Of a DNA stretch of 64,000 nt, positions 38,101 to 53,100 are shown piece by piece (within the stretch, counting starts at the first letter, position 1; each line of letters opens with the position of its first letter). The translations under genes were made by a program, and so were the position numbers. The DNA is from Gadus chalcogrammus. Lineage: Eukaryota > Chordata > Actinopteri > Gadiformes > Gadidae. The stretch is from assembly GCF_026213295.1 (NCBI RefSeq), contig NC_079428.1:5603005-5667004 (forward strand), written 5' to 3'. A model generated the notes under the pieces. The model searched no databases, was not told the DNA's origin, and saw only the letters and a list, made by a program, of their open reading frames with translations.

Positions 38101-41100
38101 CCAGTTAGGGTCATACGTTTGACAAATGCATCCCGTAGTTTCACAAAATGGATTGAGTGGAAGACAAGACCCGATCAAGACAACCCCAAAGAGAAGCACT
38201 TATGGAATTTAGAGACCACCAATGCCTCAATTTCAGGTTATCTTGCTGAGTTTAAAATTTGAGAACAAGCATTAGATATGGTTGTGTAAGTCAAGTAAAA
38301 CTACCCGAACAAATAGCACTTACTTAATTTAAATAAGACAATTCAATGCTCCAGTTAGGTTGATACTTTTGACCAATGCATGCCTTAGTATCACGGATTG
38401 GTGGGAGTTGAAGACCAGACCCGATCAAGACAACCCCAAAGAGAAGCACTTATGGAATCAAATTCCCATCAATGCTTCTATTTCAGGTTATCTTGCTGAG
38501 TTTAAAATTTGAGAACAAGCACTAGATATGGTTGTGTAAGTCAAGTAAAACTACCCCAACAAGTAGCACTTAATTAATTTAAAAAAGACATGTCAATGCT
38601 CCACTTAGGGTAATACGTTTGACAAATGCATCCCGTAGTTTCACAAAATGGATTGAGTGGAAGACAAGACCCGATCAAGATAACCCCAAAGAGAAGCACT
38701 TATGGAATTTAGAGACCACCAATGCCTCTATTTCAGGTTATCTTGCTGAGTTTAAAATTTGAGAACAAGCAGTATATATGGTTGTTTATGTCAAGTATAA
38801 CTACCCCAACAAGTAGCACTTACTCTATGTAAAGAAGACAAGTCAATGCTCCTGTTAGGGTAATACGTTTGACAAATGCATGCCTGAGTATCACGGATTG
38901 GTTGGGAGTTGAAGACGAGACCCAATCAAGACAACCCTAAAGAGAAGCACTTATGAATCAAATCACCACCAATGCCTCTATTTCAGGTTATCTTGCTGAG
39001 TTTAAAATTTGAGAACAAACAGTAGATAAGGTTGTGTAAGTCAAGTAAAACTACCCCAACAATAGCACTTACTTAATTTAAAAAAGACAAGTCAATGCTC
39101 CAGTTAGGGTAATACGTTTGACAAATGCATCCCGTAGTTTCACAAAATGGATTGAGTGGAAGACAAGAACCGATCAAGACAACCCCAAAGAGAAGCACTT
39201 ATGGAATTTAGAGACCACCAATGCCTCTATTTCAGGTTATCTTGCTGAGTTAAAATTTGAGAACAAGCTGTAGATATGGTTGTGTAAGTCAAGTAAAACT
39301 ACCCCAACAAGTAGCACTTACTTAATTTAAAAAAGACAAGTCAATGCTCCTGTTAGGGTAATACTTTTGACAAATGCATGCCTTAGTATCACGGATTGGT
39401 TGGGAGTTGAAGACAAGACCCAATCAAGACAACCCCAAAGAGAAGCACTTATGGAATCAAATTACCACCAATGCCTCTATTTCAGGTTATCTTGCTGAGT
39501 TTAAAATTTGAGAACAAGCTGTAGATATGGTTGTGTGAGTCAAGTAAAACTACCCCAACAATAGCACTTACTTAATTATAAAAGACAAGTCAATGCACCA
39601 GTTAGGGTCAGACGTTTGACAAATGCATCCCGTAGTTTCACAAAATGGATTGAGTGGAAGACAAGACCCGATCAAGACAACCCCAAAGAGAAGCACTTAT
39701 GGAATTTAGAGACCACCAATGCCTCTATTTCAGGTTATCTTGCTGAGTTTAAATTTGAGAACAAGCTGTAGATATGGTTGTGTAAGTCAAGTAAAACTAC
39801 CCCAACAAGTAGCACTTACTTAATTTAAAAAAGACAAGTCATTGCTCTGTTAGGGTACTACTTTTGACAAATGCATGCCTTAGTATCACGGATTGGTTGG
39901 GAGTTGAAATGACAAGACCCAATCAAGACAACCCAAAGAGAAGCACTTATGGAATCAAATTACCACCAATGCCTCTATTTCAGGTGTATCTTGCTGAGTT
40001 TAAAATTTGAGAACACACAGTAGATAAGGTTGTGTAAGTCAAATAAAACTACCCCAACAATAGCACTTACTATTTTTAAAAAAGACAAGTCAATGCTCCA
40101 GTTAGGGTAATACGTTTGACAAATGCATCCCGTAGTTTCACAAAATGGATTGAGTGGAAGACCAAGACCCGATCAAGACAACCCCAAAGAGAAGCACTTA
40201 TGGAATCAAATCACCACCAATGCCTCTATTTCAGGTTATTTTTGCTGAGTTTAAAATTGAGAACAAACAGTAGATAAGGTTGTGTAAGTCAAGTAAAACT
40301 ACCCCCAACAAGTAGCACTTACTTAATTTAAAAAAGACAAGTCAATGCTCCTGTAGGGTAATACCTTTGACAAATGCATGCCTTAGTATCACGGATTGGT
40401 TGGGAGTTGAAGACAAGACCCAATCAAGACAACCCCAAAGAGAAGCACTTATGGAATCAATTTACCACCAATGCCTCTATTCAGGTTATCTTGCTGAGTT
40501 AAAGTTTCACTGGTTAAGGGATGGAAAGAAAATACCCCCAAAGAGAGGCATTTCAAAACCCAAACTCTCTTGCTCCTCAATGTAGTCTCACCTGGTGAAG
40601 ATCACGGAATGATGTGGCAGGTCAGAATCTGCCCTCATCTAATATAGAGGATGCTACTGCCAGGACCCTCCCCATTTCTTTGTTTGAAAAGTACCAACGA
40701 TTTGGTAGACGGTTGGTAACGACCCAAACTTTGACCTGGGTGAACCGATTCATCCTCACAAACTACAAGTATCAAGTAACAATTAGCATTTGATGAGGTG
40801 ACAATCAAGACAACCCCAAAGAGAAGCACTTATGGAATCACAACGTCACCAATGCCACTATTTCAGGTTATCTTGAAGTGTTTAAGAAGGTTTTGAGAAC
40901 ATGCAGGGGATATGGCTGTGTAAGACAGGTAAAACTACCCGAACAAATAGCACTTACTTAATTTAAATAAGACAATTCAATGCTCCAGTTAGGTTGATAC
41001 TTTTGACCAATGCATGCCTTAGTATCACGGATTGGTTGGGAGTTGAAGACCAGACCCGATCAAGACAACCCCAAAGAGAAGCACTTATGGAATCAATTAC

Positions 41101-44100
41101 CATCAATGCTTCTATTTCAGGTTATCTGGCTGAGTTTAAAATTTGAGAACAAGCAGAAGATATGGTTGTGTAAGTCAAATAAAACTACCCCAACATTAGC
41201 ACTTACTTGATTATAAAAGACAAGTCAATGCACCAGTTAGGGTCATACGTTTGACAAATGCATCCCGTAGTTTCACAAAATGGATTGAGTGGAAGACAAG
41301 ACCCGATCAAGACAACCCAAAGAGAAGCACTTATGGAATTTAGAGACCACCAATGCCTCAATTTCAGGTTATCTTGCTGAGTTTAAAATTTGAGAACAAG
41401 CATTAGATATGGTTGTGTAAGTCAAGTAAAACTACCCGAACAAATAGCACTTACTTAATTTAAATAAGACAATTCAATGCTCCAGTTAGGTTGATACTTT
41501 TGACCAATGCATGCCTTAGTATCACGGATTGGTTGGGAGTTGAAGACCAGACCCGATCAAGACAACCCCAAAGAGAAGCACTTATGGAATCAAATTCCCA
41601 TCAATGCTTCTATTTCAGGTTATCTTGCTGAGTTTAAAATTGAGAACAGCACTAGATATGGTTGTGTAAGTCAAGTAAAACTACCCCAACAAGTAGCACT
41701 TAATTAATTTAAAAAGACATGTCAATGCTCCACTAGGGTAATACGTTTGACAAATGCATCCCGTAGTTTCACAAAATGGATTGAGTGGAAGACAAGACCC
41801 GATCAAGATAACCCCAAAGCGAAGCACTTATGGAATTTAGAGACCACAATGCCTCTATTTCAGGTTATCTTGCTGAGTTTAAAATTTGAGAACAAGCAGT
41901 AATATGGTTGTTTATGTCAAGTATAACTACCCCAACAAGTAGCACTTACTCTATGTAAAGAAGACAAGTCAATGCTCCTGTTTAGGGTAATACGTTTGAC
42001 AAATGCATGCCTGAGTATCACGGATTGGTTGGGAGTTGAAGACGAGACCCAATCAAGACAACCCTAAAGAGAAGCACTTATGAAATCAAATCACCACCAA
42101 TGCCTCTATTTCAGGTTATCTTGCTGAGTTTAAAATTTGAGAACAAACAGTAGATAAGGTTGTGTAAGTCAAGTAAAACTACCCCAACAATAGCACTAAC
42201 TTAATTTAAAAAAGACATGTCAATGCTCCAGTTAGGGTAATACGTTTGACAAATGCATCCCGTAGTTTCACAAAATGGATTGAGTGGAAGACAAGAACCG
42301 ATCAAGACAACCCCAAAGAGAAGCACTTATGGAATTTAGAGACCACCAATGCCTCTATTTCAGGTTATCTTGCTGAGTTTAAAATTTGAGAACAAGCTGT
42401 AGATATGGTTGTGTAAGTCAAGTAAAACTACCCCAACAAGTAGCACTTACTTAATTTAAAAAAGACAAGTCAATGCTCCTGTTAGGGTAATACTTTTGAC
42501 AAATGCATGCCTTAGTATCACGGATTGGTTGGGAGTGAAGACAAGACCCAATCAAGACAACCCCAAGAGAAGCACTTATGGAATCAAATTACCACCAATG
42601 CCTCTATTTCAGGTTATCTTGCTGAGTTTAAAATTTGAGAACAAGCTGTAGATATGGTTGTGTGAGTCAAGTAAAACTACCCCAACAATAGCACTTACTT
42701 AATTATAAAAGACAAGTCAATGCACCAGTTAGGGTCAGACGTTTGACAAATGCATCCCGTAGTTTCACAAAATGGATTGAGTGGAAGACAAGACCCGATC
42801 AAGGACACCCCAAAGAGAAGCCCCACTTATGGAATTTAGAGACCACCAATGCCCCTCTATTTCAGGTTATCTTGGCTGAGCTTTAAAATTTGAGAACAAG
42901 ATGTAGAATAGATATGGTTGTGTTAAGTCAAGTAAAAGCTACTCCCAACAAGTAGCACTTACTTAATTTAAAAAGACAAGTCAATTGCTCCTGTTAGGGG
43001 TAATACTTTTGCACAATGCATGCCTTAGACTATCACGGATTGTTTGGTGAGTTGAAGACAAGACCCAATCAAGACAACTCCACAAGAGAAGCACTTATGG
43101 ACATCAATATGTACCACCAATGCCTCTAATTAAGGTTATCTTGGAGTGTTAAGTTTCACTCGGTTAAGGATTGGAAACAAGAACACCCCAAGAGAGGCAT
43201 TTCAAACCCAAACTTTCTTGCTCCTCAAGTAGTCTCACCTGCGTGAAGATCATGGAATGATNNNNNNNNNNNNNNNNNNNNNNNNNNNNNNNNNNNNNNN
43301 NNNNNNNNNNNNNNNNNNNNNNNNNNNNNNNNNNNNNNNNNNNNNNNNNNNNNNNNNNNNNACAAGACCCTATCAAGACAACCCCAAAGAGAAGCACTTA
43401 TGGAATAAAATTACCACCAATGCCTCTATTTCAGGTTATCTTGCTGAGTTAAAGTTTCACTGGTTAAGGATGGAAAGAAGAACACCCCAAAGAGAGGCAT
43501 TTCAAAACCCAAACTCTCTTGCTCCTCAATGTAGTCTCACCTGGTGAAGATCACGGAATGATGTGGCAGGTCAGAATCTGCTCATCTAATATAGAGGATG
43601 CTCTGCCAGACCCTCCCCATTTCATTGTTTGAAAAGTACCAACGATTTGGTAGACGGTTGGTAACGACCACAACTTTGACCTGGGTGAACGATTCATCCT
43701 CACAAACAACTAGTATCAAGTAACAATTAGCATTTGATGAAGTGACAATCAAGACAACCCCAAGAGAAGCACTTATGGAATCACAACATCACCAATGCCT
43801 CTATTTCAGGTTATCTTGAAGTGTTTAGAAGGTTTTGAGAACATGCAGGGGATATGGCTGTGTAAGACAGGTAAAACTACCCGAACAAATAGCACTTACT
43901 TAATTTAAATAAGACAATTCAATGCTCCAGTTAGGTTGATACTTTGACCAAAGCATGCCTTAGTATCACGGATTGGTTGGGAGTTGAAGACCAGACCCGA
44001 TCAAGACAACCCCAAGAGAAGCACTTATGGAATCAAATTACCATCAATGCTTCTATTTCAGGTTATCTGGCTGAGTTTAAAATTTGAGAACAAGCAGAAG

Positions 44101-47100
44101 ATATGGTTGTGTAAGTCAAGTAAACTACCCCAACAATAGCACTTACTTAATTATAAAAGACAAGTCAATGCACCAGTTAGGGTCATACGTTTGACAAATG
44201 CATCCGTAGTTTCAAAAAATGGATTGAGTGGAAGACAAGACCCGATCAAGACAACCCCAAAGAGAAGCACTTATGGAATTTAGAGACCACCAATGCCTCT
44301 ATTTCAGGTTATCTTGCTGAGTTTAAAATTTGAGAACAAGCTGTTGATATGGTTGTGTAAGTCAAGTAAAACTACCCCAACAAGTAGCACTTACTTAATT
44401 TAAAAAAGACAAGTCAATGCTCCAGTTAGGGTAATACGTTTGACAAATGCATCCCGTAGTTTCACAAAATGGATTGAGTGGAAGACAAGACCCGATCAAG
44501 ACAACCCCAAAGAGAAGCACTTATGGAATCAAATCACCACCAATGCCTCTATTTCAGGTTATCTTGCTGAGTTTAAAATTTGAGAACAAACAGTAGATAA
44601 GGTTGTGTAAGTCAAGTAAAACTACCCCAACAAGTAGCACTTACTTAATTTAAAAAAGACAAGTCATTGCTCCTGTTAGGGTAATACTTTTGACAAATGC
44701 ATGCCTTAGTATCACGGATTGGTTGGGAGTTGAAGACAAGACCCATCAAGACAACCCCAAAGAGAAGCACTTATGGAATAAAATTACCACCAATGCCTCT
44801 ATTTCAGGTTATCTTGCTGAGTTTAAAATTTGAGAACAAACAGTCGATAAGGTTGTGTAAGTCAAGTAAAACTACCACAACAATAGCACTTACTTAATTT
44901 AAAAAAGACAAGTCAATGCTCCAGTTAGGGTCATACGTTTGACAAATGCATCCCGTAGTTTCAAAAAATGGATTGAGTGGAAGACAAGACCCAATCAAGA
45001 CAACCCCAAAGAGAAGCACTTATGGAATCAAATGACCACCAATGCCTCTATTTCAGGTTATCTTGGAGTGTTAAAGTTTCACTGGTTAAGGATGGAAACA
45101 AGAACACCCCAAAGAGAGGCATTTCAAAACCCAAACTTTCTTGCTCCTCAATGTAGTCTCACCTGGTGAAGATCATGGAATGATGTGGCAGGTCAGAATC
45201 TGCTCATCTAATATAGAGGATGCTCTGCCAGACCCTCCCCATTTCATTGTTTGAAAAGTACCAACGATTTGGTAGACGGTTGGTAACGACCACAACTTTG
45301 ACCTGGGTGAACGATTCATCCTCACAAACAACTAGTATCAAGTAACAATTAGCATTTGATGAAGTGACAATCAAGACAACCCCAAAGAGAAGCACTTATG
45401 GAATCACAACATCACCAATCATGCCTCTATTTCAGGTTATCTTGAAGTGTTTAAGAAGGTTTTGAGAACATGCAGGGGATATGGCTGTGTAAGACAGGTA
45501 AAACTACCCGAACAAATAGCACTTACTTAATTTAAATAAGACAATTCAATGCTCCAGTTAGGTTGATACTTTTGACCAAAGCATGCCTTAGTATCACGGA
45601 TTGGTTGGGAGTTGAAGACCAGAACCCGATCAAGACAACCCCAAAGAGAAGCACTTATGGAATCAAATTACCATCAATGCTTCTATTTCAGGTTATCTGG
45701 CTGAGTTTAAAATTTGAGAACAAGCAGAAGATATGGTTGTGTAAGTCAAGTAAAACTACCCCAACAATAGCACTTACTTAATTATAAAAGACAAGTCAAT
45801 GCACCAGTTAGGGTCATACGTTTGACAAATGCATCCCGTAGTTTCAAAAAATGGATTGAGTGGAAGACAAGACCCGATCAAGACAACCCCAAAGAGAAGC
45901 ACTTATGGAATTTAGAGACCACCAATGCCTCTATTTCAGGTTATCTTGCTGAGTTTAAAATTTGAGAACAGCTGTTGATATGGTTGTGTAAGTCAAGTAA
46001 AACTACCCCAACAAGTAGCACTTACTTAATTTAAAAAGACAAGTCAATGCTCCAGTTAGGGTAATACGTTTGACAAATGCATCCCGTAGTTTCACAAAAT
46101 GGATTGAGTGGAAGACAAGACCCGATCAAGACAACCCCAAAGAGAAGCACTTATGGAATCAAATCACCACCAATGCCTCTATTTCAGGTTATCTTGCTGA
46201 GTTTAAAATTGAGAACAAACAGTAGATAAGGTTGTGTAAGTCAAGTAAAACTACCCCAACAAGTAGCACTTACTTAATTTAAAAAAGACAAGTCATTGCT
46301 CCTGTTAGGGTAATACTTTTGACAAATGCATGCCTTAGTATCACGGATTGGTTGGGAGTTGAAGACAAGACCCAATCAAGACAACCCCAAAGAGAAGCAC
46401 TTATGGAATAAAATTACCACCAATGCCTCTATTCAGGTTATCTTGCTGAGTTTAAAATTTGAGAACAAACAGTCGATAAGGTTGTGTAAGTCAAGTAAAA
46501 CTACCACAACAATAGCACTTACTTAATTTAAAAAAGACAAGTCAATGCTCCAGTTAGGGTCATACGTTTGACAAATGCATCCCGTAGTTTCAAAAAATGG
46601 ATTGAGTGGAAGACAAGACCCGATCAAGACAACCCCAAAGAGAAGCACTTATGGAATTTAGAGACCCCAATGCCTCTATTTCAGGTTATCTTGCTGAGTT
46701 TAAAATTTGAGAACAGCTGTTGATATGGTGTGTAAGTCAAGTAAAACAACCCCAACAAGTAGCACTTACTTAATTTAAAAAAGTGCAGTCAATGCTCCTG
46801 TTAGGGTAATACTTTTGACAAATGCATGCCTTAGTGTCACGGATTGGTTGGGAGTTGAAGACAAGACCCAATCAAGACAACCCCAAAGAGAAGCACTTAT
46901 GGAATCAAATTACCACCAATGCCTCTATTTCAGGTTATCTTGCTGAGTTTAAAATTTGAGAACAAACAGTAGATAAGGTTGTGTAAGTCAAGTAAAACTA
47001 CCCCAACAAGTAGCACTTACTTAATTTAAAAAAGACAAGTCATTGCTCCTGTTAGGGTAATACTTTTGACAAATGCATGCCTTAGTATCACGGATTGGTT

Positions 47101-50100
47101 GGGAGTTGAAGACAAGACCCAATCAAGACAACCCCAAAGAGAAGCACTTATGGAATAAAATTACCACCAATGCCTCTATTTCAGGTTATCTTGCTGAGTT
47201 TAAAATTTGAGAACAAACAGTAGATAAGGTTGTGTAAGTCAAGTTAAACTACCCCAACAATAGCACTTACTTAATTTAAAAAAGACAAGTCAATGCTCCA
47301 GTTAGGGTAATACGTTTGACAAATGCATCCCTTAGTTTCACAAAATGGATTGAGTGGAAGACAAGACCCGATCAAGACAACCCCAAAGAGAAGCACTTAT
47401 GGAATCAAATCACCACCAATGCCTCTATTTCAGGTTATCTTGCTGAGTTTAAAATTTGAGAACAAACAGTAGATAAGGTTGTGTAATTCAAGTAAAACTA
47501 CCCCAACAAGTAGCACTTACTTAATTTAAAAAGACAAGTCAATGCTCCTGTTAGGGTAATACTTTTGACAAATGCATGCCTTAGTATCACGGATTGGTTG
47601 GGAGTTGAAGACGAGACCCAATCAAGACAACCCTAAAGAGAAGCACTTATGGAATCAAATTACCATCAATGCTTCTATTTCAGGTTATCTTGCTGAGTTT
47701 AAAATTTGAGAACAAACAGTAGATAAGGTTGTGTAAGTCAAGTAAAACTACCCCAACAATAGCACTTACTTAATTATAAAGACAAGTCAATGCACCAGTT
47801 AGGGTCATACGTTTGACAAATGCATCCCGTAGTTTCAAAAATGGATTGAGTGGAAGACAAGACCCGATCAAGACAACCCCAAAGAGAAGCACTTATGGAA
47901 TTTAGAGACCACCAATGCCTCTATTTCAGGTTATCTTGCTGAGTTTAAAATTTGAGAACAAGCTGTTGATATGGTTGTGTAAGTTAAGTAAAACTACCCC
48001 AACAAGTAGCACTTACTCAATTTAAAAAAGACAAGTCAATGCTCCAGTTAGGGTAATACGTTTGACAAATGCATCCCGTAGTTTCACAAAATGGATTGAG
48101 TGGAAGACAAGACCCGATCAAGACAACCCCAAAGAGAAGCACTTATGGAATCAAATCACCACCAATGCCTCTATTTCAGGTTATCTTGCTGAGTTTAAAA
48201 TTTGAGAACAAACAGTAGATAAGGTTGTGTAAGTCAAGTAAAACTACCCCAACAAGTAGCACTTACTTAATTTAAAAAAGACAAGTCATTGCTCCTGTTA
48301 GGGTAATACTTTTGACAAATGCATGCCTTAGTATCAAGGATTGGTTGGGAGTTGAAGACAAGACCCAATCAAGACAACCCCAAAGAGAAGCACTTATGGA
48401 ATCAAATTACCACCAATGCCTCTATTTCAGGTTATCTTGCTGAGTTTAAAATTTGAGAACAAACAGTAGATAAGGTTGTGTAAGTCAAGTAAAACTACCC
48501 CAACAATAGCACTTACTTAATTTAAAAAGACAAGTCAATGCTCCAGTTAGGGTAATACGTTTGACAAATGCATCCCGTAGTTTCACAAAATGGATTGAGT
48601 GGAAGACAAGACCCGATCAAGACAACCCCAAAGAGAAGCACTTATGGAATCAAATCACCACCAATGCCTCTATTTCAGGTTATCTTGCTGAGTTTAAAAT
48701 TTGAGAACAAACAGTAGATAAGGTTGTGTAAGTCAAGTAAAACTACCCCAACAAGTAGCACTTACTTAATTTAAAAAAGACAAGTCAATGCTCCTGTTAG
48801 GGTAATACTTTTGACAAATGCATGCCTTAGTATCACGGATTGGTTGGGAGTTGAAGACAAGACCCAATTAAGACAACCCCAAAGAGAAGCACTTATGGAA
48901 TGAAATTACCACCAATGCCTCTATTTCAGGTTATCTTGCTGAGTTAAAGTTTCACTGGTTAAGGATGGAAAGAAGAACACCCCAAAGAGAGGCATTTCAA
49001 AACCCAAACTCTCTTGCTCCTCAATGTAGTCTCACCTGGTGAAGATCACGGAATGATGTGGCAGGTCAGAATCTGCTCATCTATATAGAGGATGCTCTGC
49101 CAGACCCTCCCCATTTCTTTGTTTGAAAAGTACCAACGATTTGGTAGACGGTTGGTCACGACCAAAACTTTGACCTGGGTGAACGATTCATCCTCACAAA
49201 CAACAAGTATCAAGTAACAATTAGCATTTGATGAGGTAACAATCAAGACAACCCCAAAGAGAAGCACTTATGGAATCACAACGTCACCAATGCCTCTATT
49301 TCAGGTTATCTTGAAGTGTTTAAGAGGTTTTGAGAACATGCAGGGGATATGGCTGTGTAAGACAGGTAAAACTACCCGAACAAATAGCACTTACTTAATT
49401 TAAATAAGACAATTCAATGCTCCAGTTAGGTTGATACTTTTGACCAATGCATGCCTTAGTATCACGGATTGGTTGGGAGTTGAAGACAAGACCCAATCAA
49501 GACAACCCCAAAGAGAAGCACTTATGGAATCAAATTCCCATCAATGCTTCTATTCAGGTTATCTTGCTGAGTTTAAAATTTGAGAACAAGCACTAGATAT
49601 GGTTGTGTAAGTCAAGTAAAACTACCCCAACAATAGCACTTACTTAATTTAAAAAAGACAAGTCAATGCTCCAGTTAGGGTAATACGTTTGACAAATGCA
49701 TCCGTAGTTTCACAAAATGGATTGAGTGGAAGACAAGACCCGATCAAGACAACCCCAAAGAGAAGCACTTATGGAATCAAATCACCACCAATGCCTCTAT
49801 TTCAGGTTATCTTGCTGAGTTTAAAATTTGAGAACAAACATTAGATAAGGTTGTGTAAGTCAAGTAAACTACCCCAACAAGTAGCACTTACTTATTTAAA
49901 AAAGACAAGTCATTGCTCCTGTTAGGGTAATACTTTTGACAAATGCATGCCTTAGTATCACGGATTGGTTGGGAGTTGAAGACAAGACCCAATCAAGACA
50001 ACCCTAAAGAGAAGCACTTATGGAATTTAGAGACCACCAATGCCTCTATTTCAGGTTATCTTGCTGAGTTTAAAATTTGAGAACAAGCTGTTGATATGGT

Positions 50101-53100
50101 TGTGTAAGTCAAGTAAAACTACCCCAACAAGTAGCACTTACTTAATTTAAAAAAGACAAGTCAATGCTCCAGTTAGGGTAATACGTTTGACAAATGCATC
50201 CCGTAGTTTCACAAAATGGATTGAGTGGAAGACAAGACCCGATCAAGACAACCCCAAAGAGAAGCACTTATGGAATCAAATCACCACCAATGCCTCTATT
50301 TCAGGTTATCTTGCTGAGTTTAAAATTTGAGAACAAACAGTAGATAAGGTTGTGTAAGTCAAGTAAAACTACCCCAACAAGTAGCACTTACTTGATTTAA
50401 AAAAGACAAGTCAATGCTCCTGTTAGGGTAATACTTTTGACAAATGCATGCCTTAGTATCACGGATTGGTTGGGAGTTGAAGACGAGACCCAATCAAGAC
50501 AACCCTAAAGAGAAGCACTTATGGAATCAAATTACCATCAATGCTTCTATTTCAGGTTATCTTGCTGAGTTTAAAATTTGAGAACAAACAGTAGATAAGG
50601 TTGTGTGAGTCAAGTAAAACTACCCCAACAATAGCACTTACTTAATTATAAAAGACAAGTCAATGCACCAGTTAGGGTCATACGTTTGACAAATGCATCC
50701 CGTAGTTTCAAAAAATGGATTGAGTGGAAGACAAGACCCGATCAAGACAACCCCAAAGAGAAGCACTTATGGAATTTAGAGACCACCAATGCCTCTATTT
50801 CAGGTTATCTTGCTGAGTTTAAAATTTGAGAACAAGCTGTTGATATGGTTGTGTAAGTCAAGTAAAACTACCCCAACAAGTAGCACTTACTTAATTTAAA
50901 AAAGTCCAGTCAATGCTCCTGTTAGGGTAATACTTTTGACAAATGCATGCCTTAGTATCACGGATTGGTTGGGAGTTGAAGACAAGACCCAATCAAGACA
51001 ACCCCAAAGAGAAGCACTTATGGAATCAAATTACCACCAATGCCTCTATTTCAGGTTATCTTGCTGAGTTTAAAATTTGAGAACAAACAGTAGATAAGGT
51101 TGTGTAAGTCAAGTAAAACTACCCCAACAATAGCACTTACTTAATTTAAAAAAGACAAGTCAATGCTCCAGTTAGGGTAATACGTTTGACAAATGCATCC
51201 CGTAGTTTCACAAAATGTATTGAGTTGAAGACAAGACCCGATCAAGACAACCCCAAAGAGAAGCACTTATGGAATCAAATCACCACCAATGCCTCTATTT
51301 CAGGTTATCTTGCTGAGTTTAAAATTTGAGAACAAACAGTAGATAAGGTTGTGTAATTCAAGTAAAACTACCCCAACAAGTAGCACTTACTTAATTTAAA
51401 AAAGACAAGTCAATGCTCCTGTTTGGGTAATACTTTTGACAAATGCATGCCTTAGTATCACGGATTGGTTGGGAGTTGAAGACGAGACCCAATCAAGACA
51501 ACCCTAAAGAGAAGCACTTATGGAATCAAATTACCATCAATGCTTCTATTTCAGGTTATCTTGCTGAGTTTAAAATTTGAGAACAAACAGTAGATAAGGT
51601 TGTGTAAGTCAAGTAAAACTACCCCAACAATAGCACTTACTTGATTATAAAAGACAAGTCAATGCACCAGTTAGGGTCATACGTTTGACAAATGCATCCC
51701 GTAGTTTCAAAAAATGGATTGAGTGGAAGACAAGACCCGATCAAGACAACCCCAAAGAGAAGCACTTATGGAATTTAGAGACCACCAATGCCTCTATTTC
51801 AGGTTATCTTGCTGAGTTTAAAATTTGAGAACAAGCTGTTGATATGGTTGTGTAAGTCAAGTAAAACTACCCCAACAAGTAGCACTTACTTAATTTAAAA
51901 AAGACAAGTCAATGCTCCAGTTAGGGTAATACGTTTGACAAATGCATCCCGTAGTTTCACAAAATGGATTGAGTGGAAGACAAGACCCGATCAAGACAAC
52001 CCCAAAGAGAAGCACTTATGGAATCAAATCACCACCAATGCCTCTATTTCAGGTTATCTTGCTGAGTTTAAAATTTGAGAACAAACAGTAGATAAGGTTG
52101 TGTAATTCAAGTAAAACTACCCCAACAAGTAGCACTTACTTAATTTAAAAAAGACAAGTCAATGCTCCTGTTAGGGTAATACTTTTGACAAATGCATGCC
52201 TTAGTATCACGGATTGGTTGGGAGTTGAAGACGAGACCCAATCAAGACAACCCTAAAGAGAAGCACTTATGGAATCAAATTACCATCAATGCTTCTATTT
52301 CAGGTTATCTTGCTGAGTTTAAAATTTGAGAACAAACAGTAGATAAGGTTGTGTAAGTCAAGTAAAACTACCCCAACAATAGCACTTACTTAATTATAAA
52401 AGACAAGTCAATGCACCAGTTAGGGTCATACGTTTGACAAATGCATCCCGTAGTTTCAAAAAATGGATTGAGTGGAAGACAAGACCCGATCAAGACAACC
52501 CCAAAGAGAAGCACTTATGGAATTTAGAGACCACCAATGCCTCTATTTCAGGTTATCTTGCTGAGTTTAAAATTTGAGAACAAGCTGTTGATATGGTTGT
52601 GTAAGTCAAGTAAAACTACCCCAACAAGTAGCACTTACTTAATTTAAAAAAGACAAGTCAATGCTCCTGTTAGGGTAATACTTTTGACAAATGCATGCCT
52701 TAGTATCACGGATTGGTTGGGAGTTGAAGACAAGACCCAATTAAGACAACCCCAAAGAGAAGCACTTATGGAATGAAATTACCACCAATGCCTCTATTTC
52801 AGGTTACCTTGCTGAGTTAAAGTTTCACTGGTTAAGGATGGAAAGAAGAACACCCCAAAGAGAGGCATTTCAAAACCCAAACTCTCTTGCTCCTCAATGT
52901 AGTCTCACCTGGTGAAGATCACGGAATGATGTGGCAGGTCAGAATCTGCTCATCTAATATAGAGGATGCTCTGCCAGACCCTCCCCATTTCATTGTTTGA
53001 AAAGTACCAACGATTTGGTAGACGGTTGGTAACGACCACAACTTTGACCTGGGTGAACGATTCATCCTCACAAACAACTAGTATCAAGTAACAATTAGCA

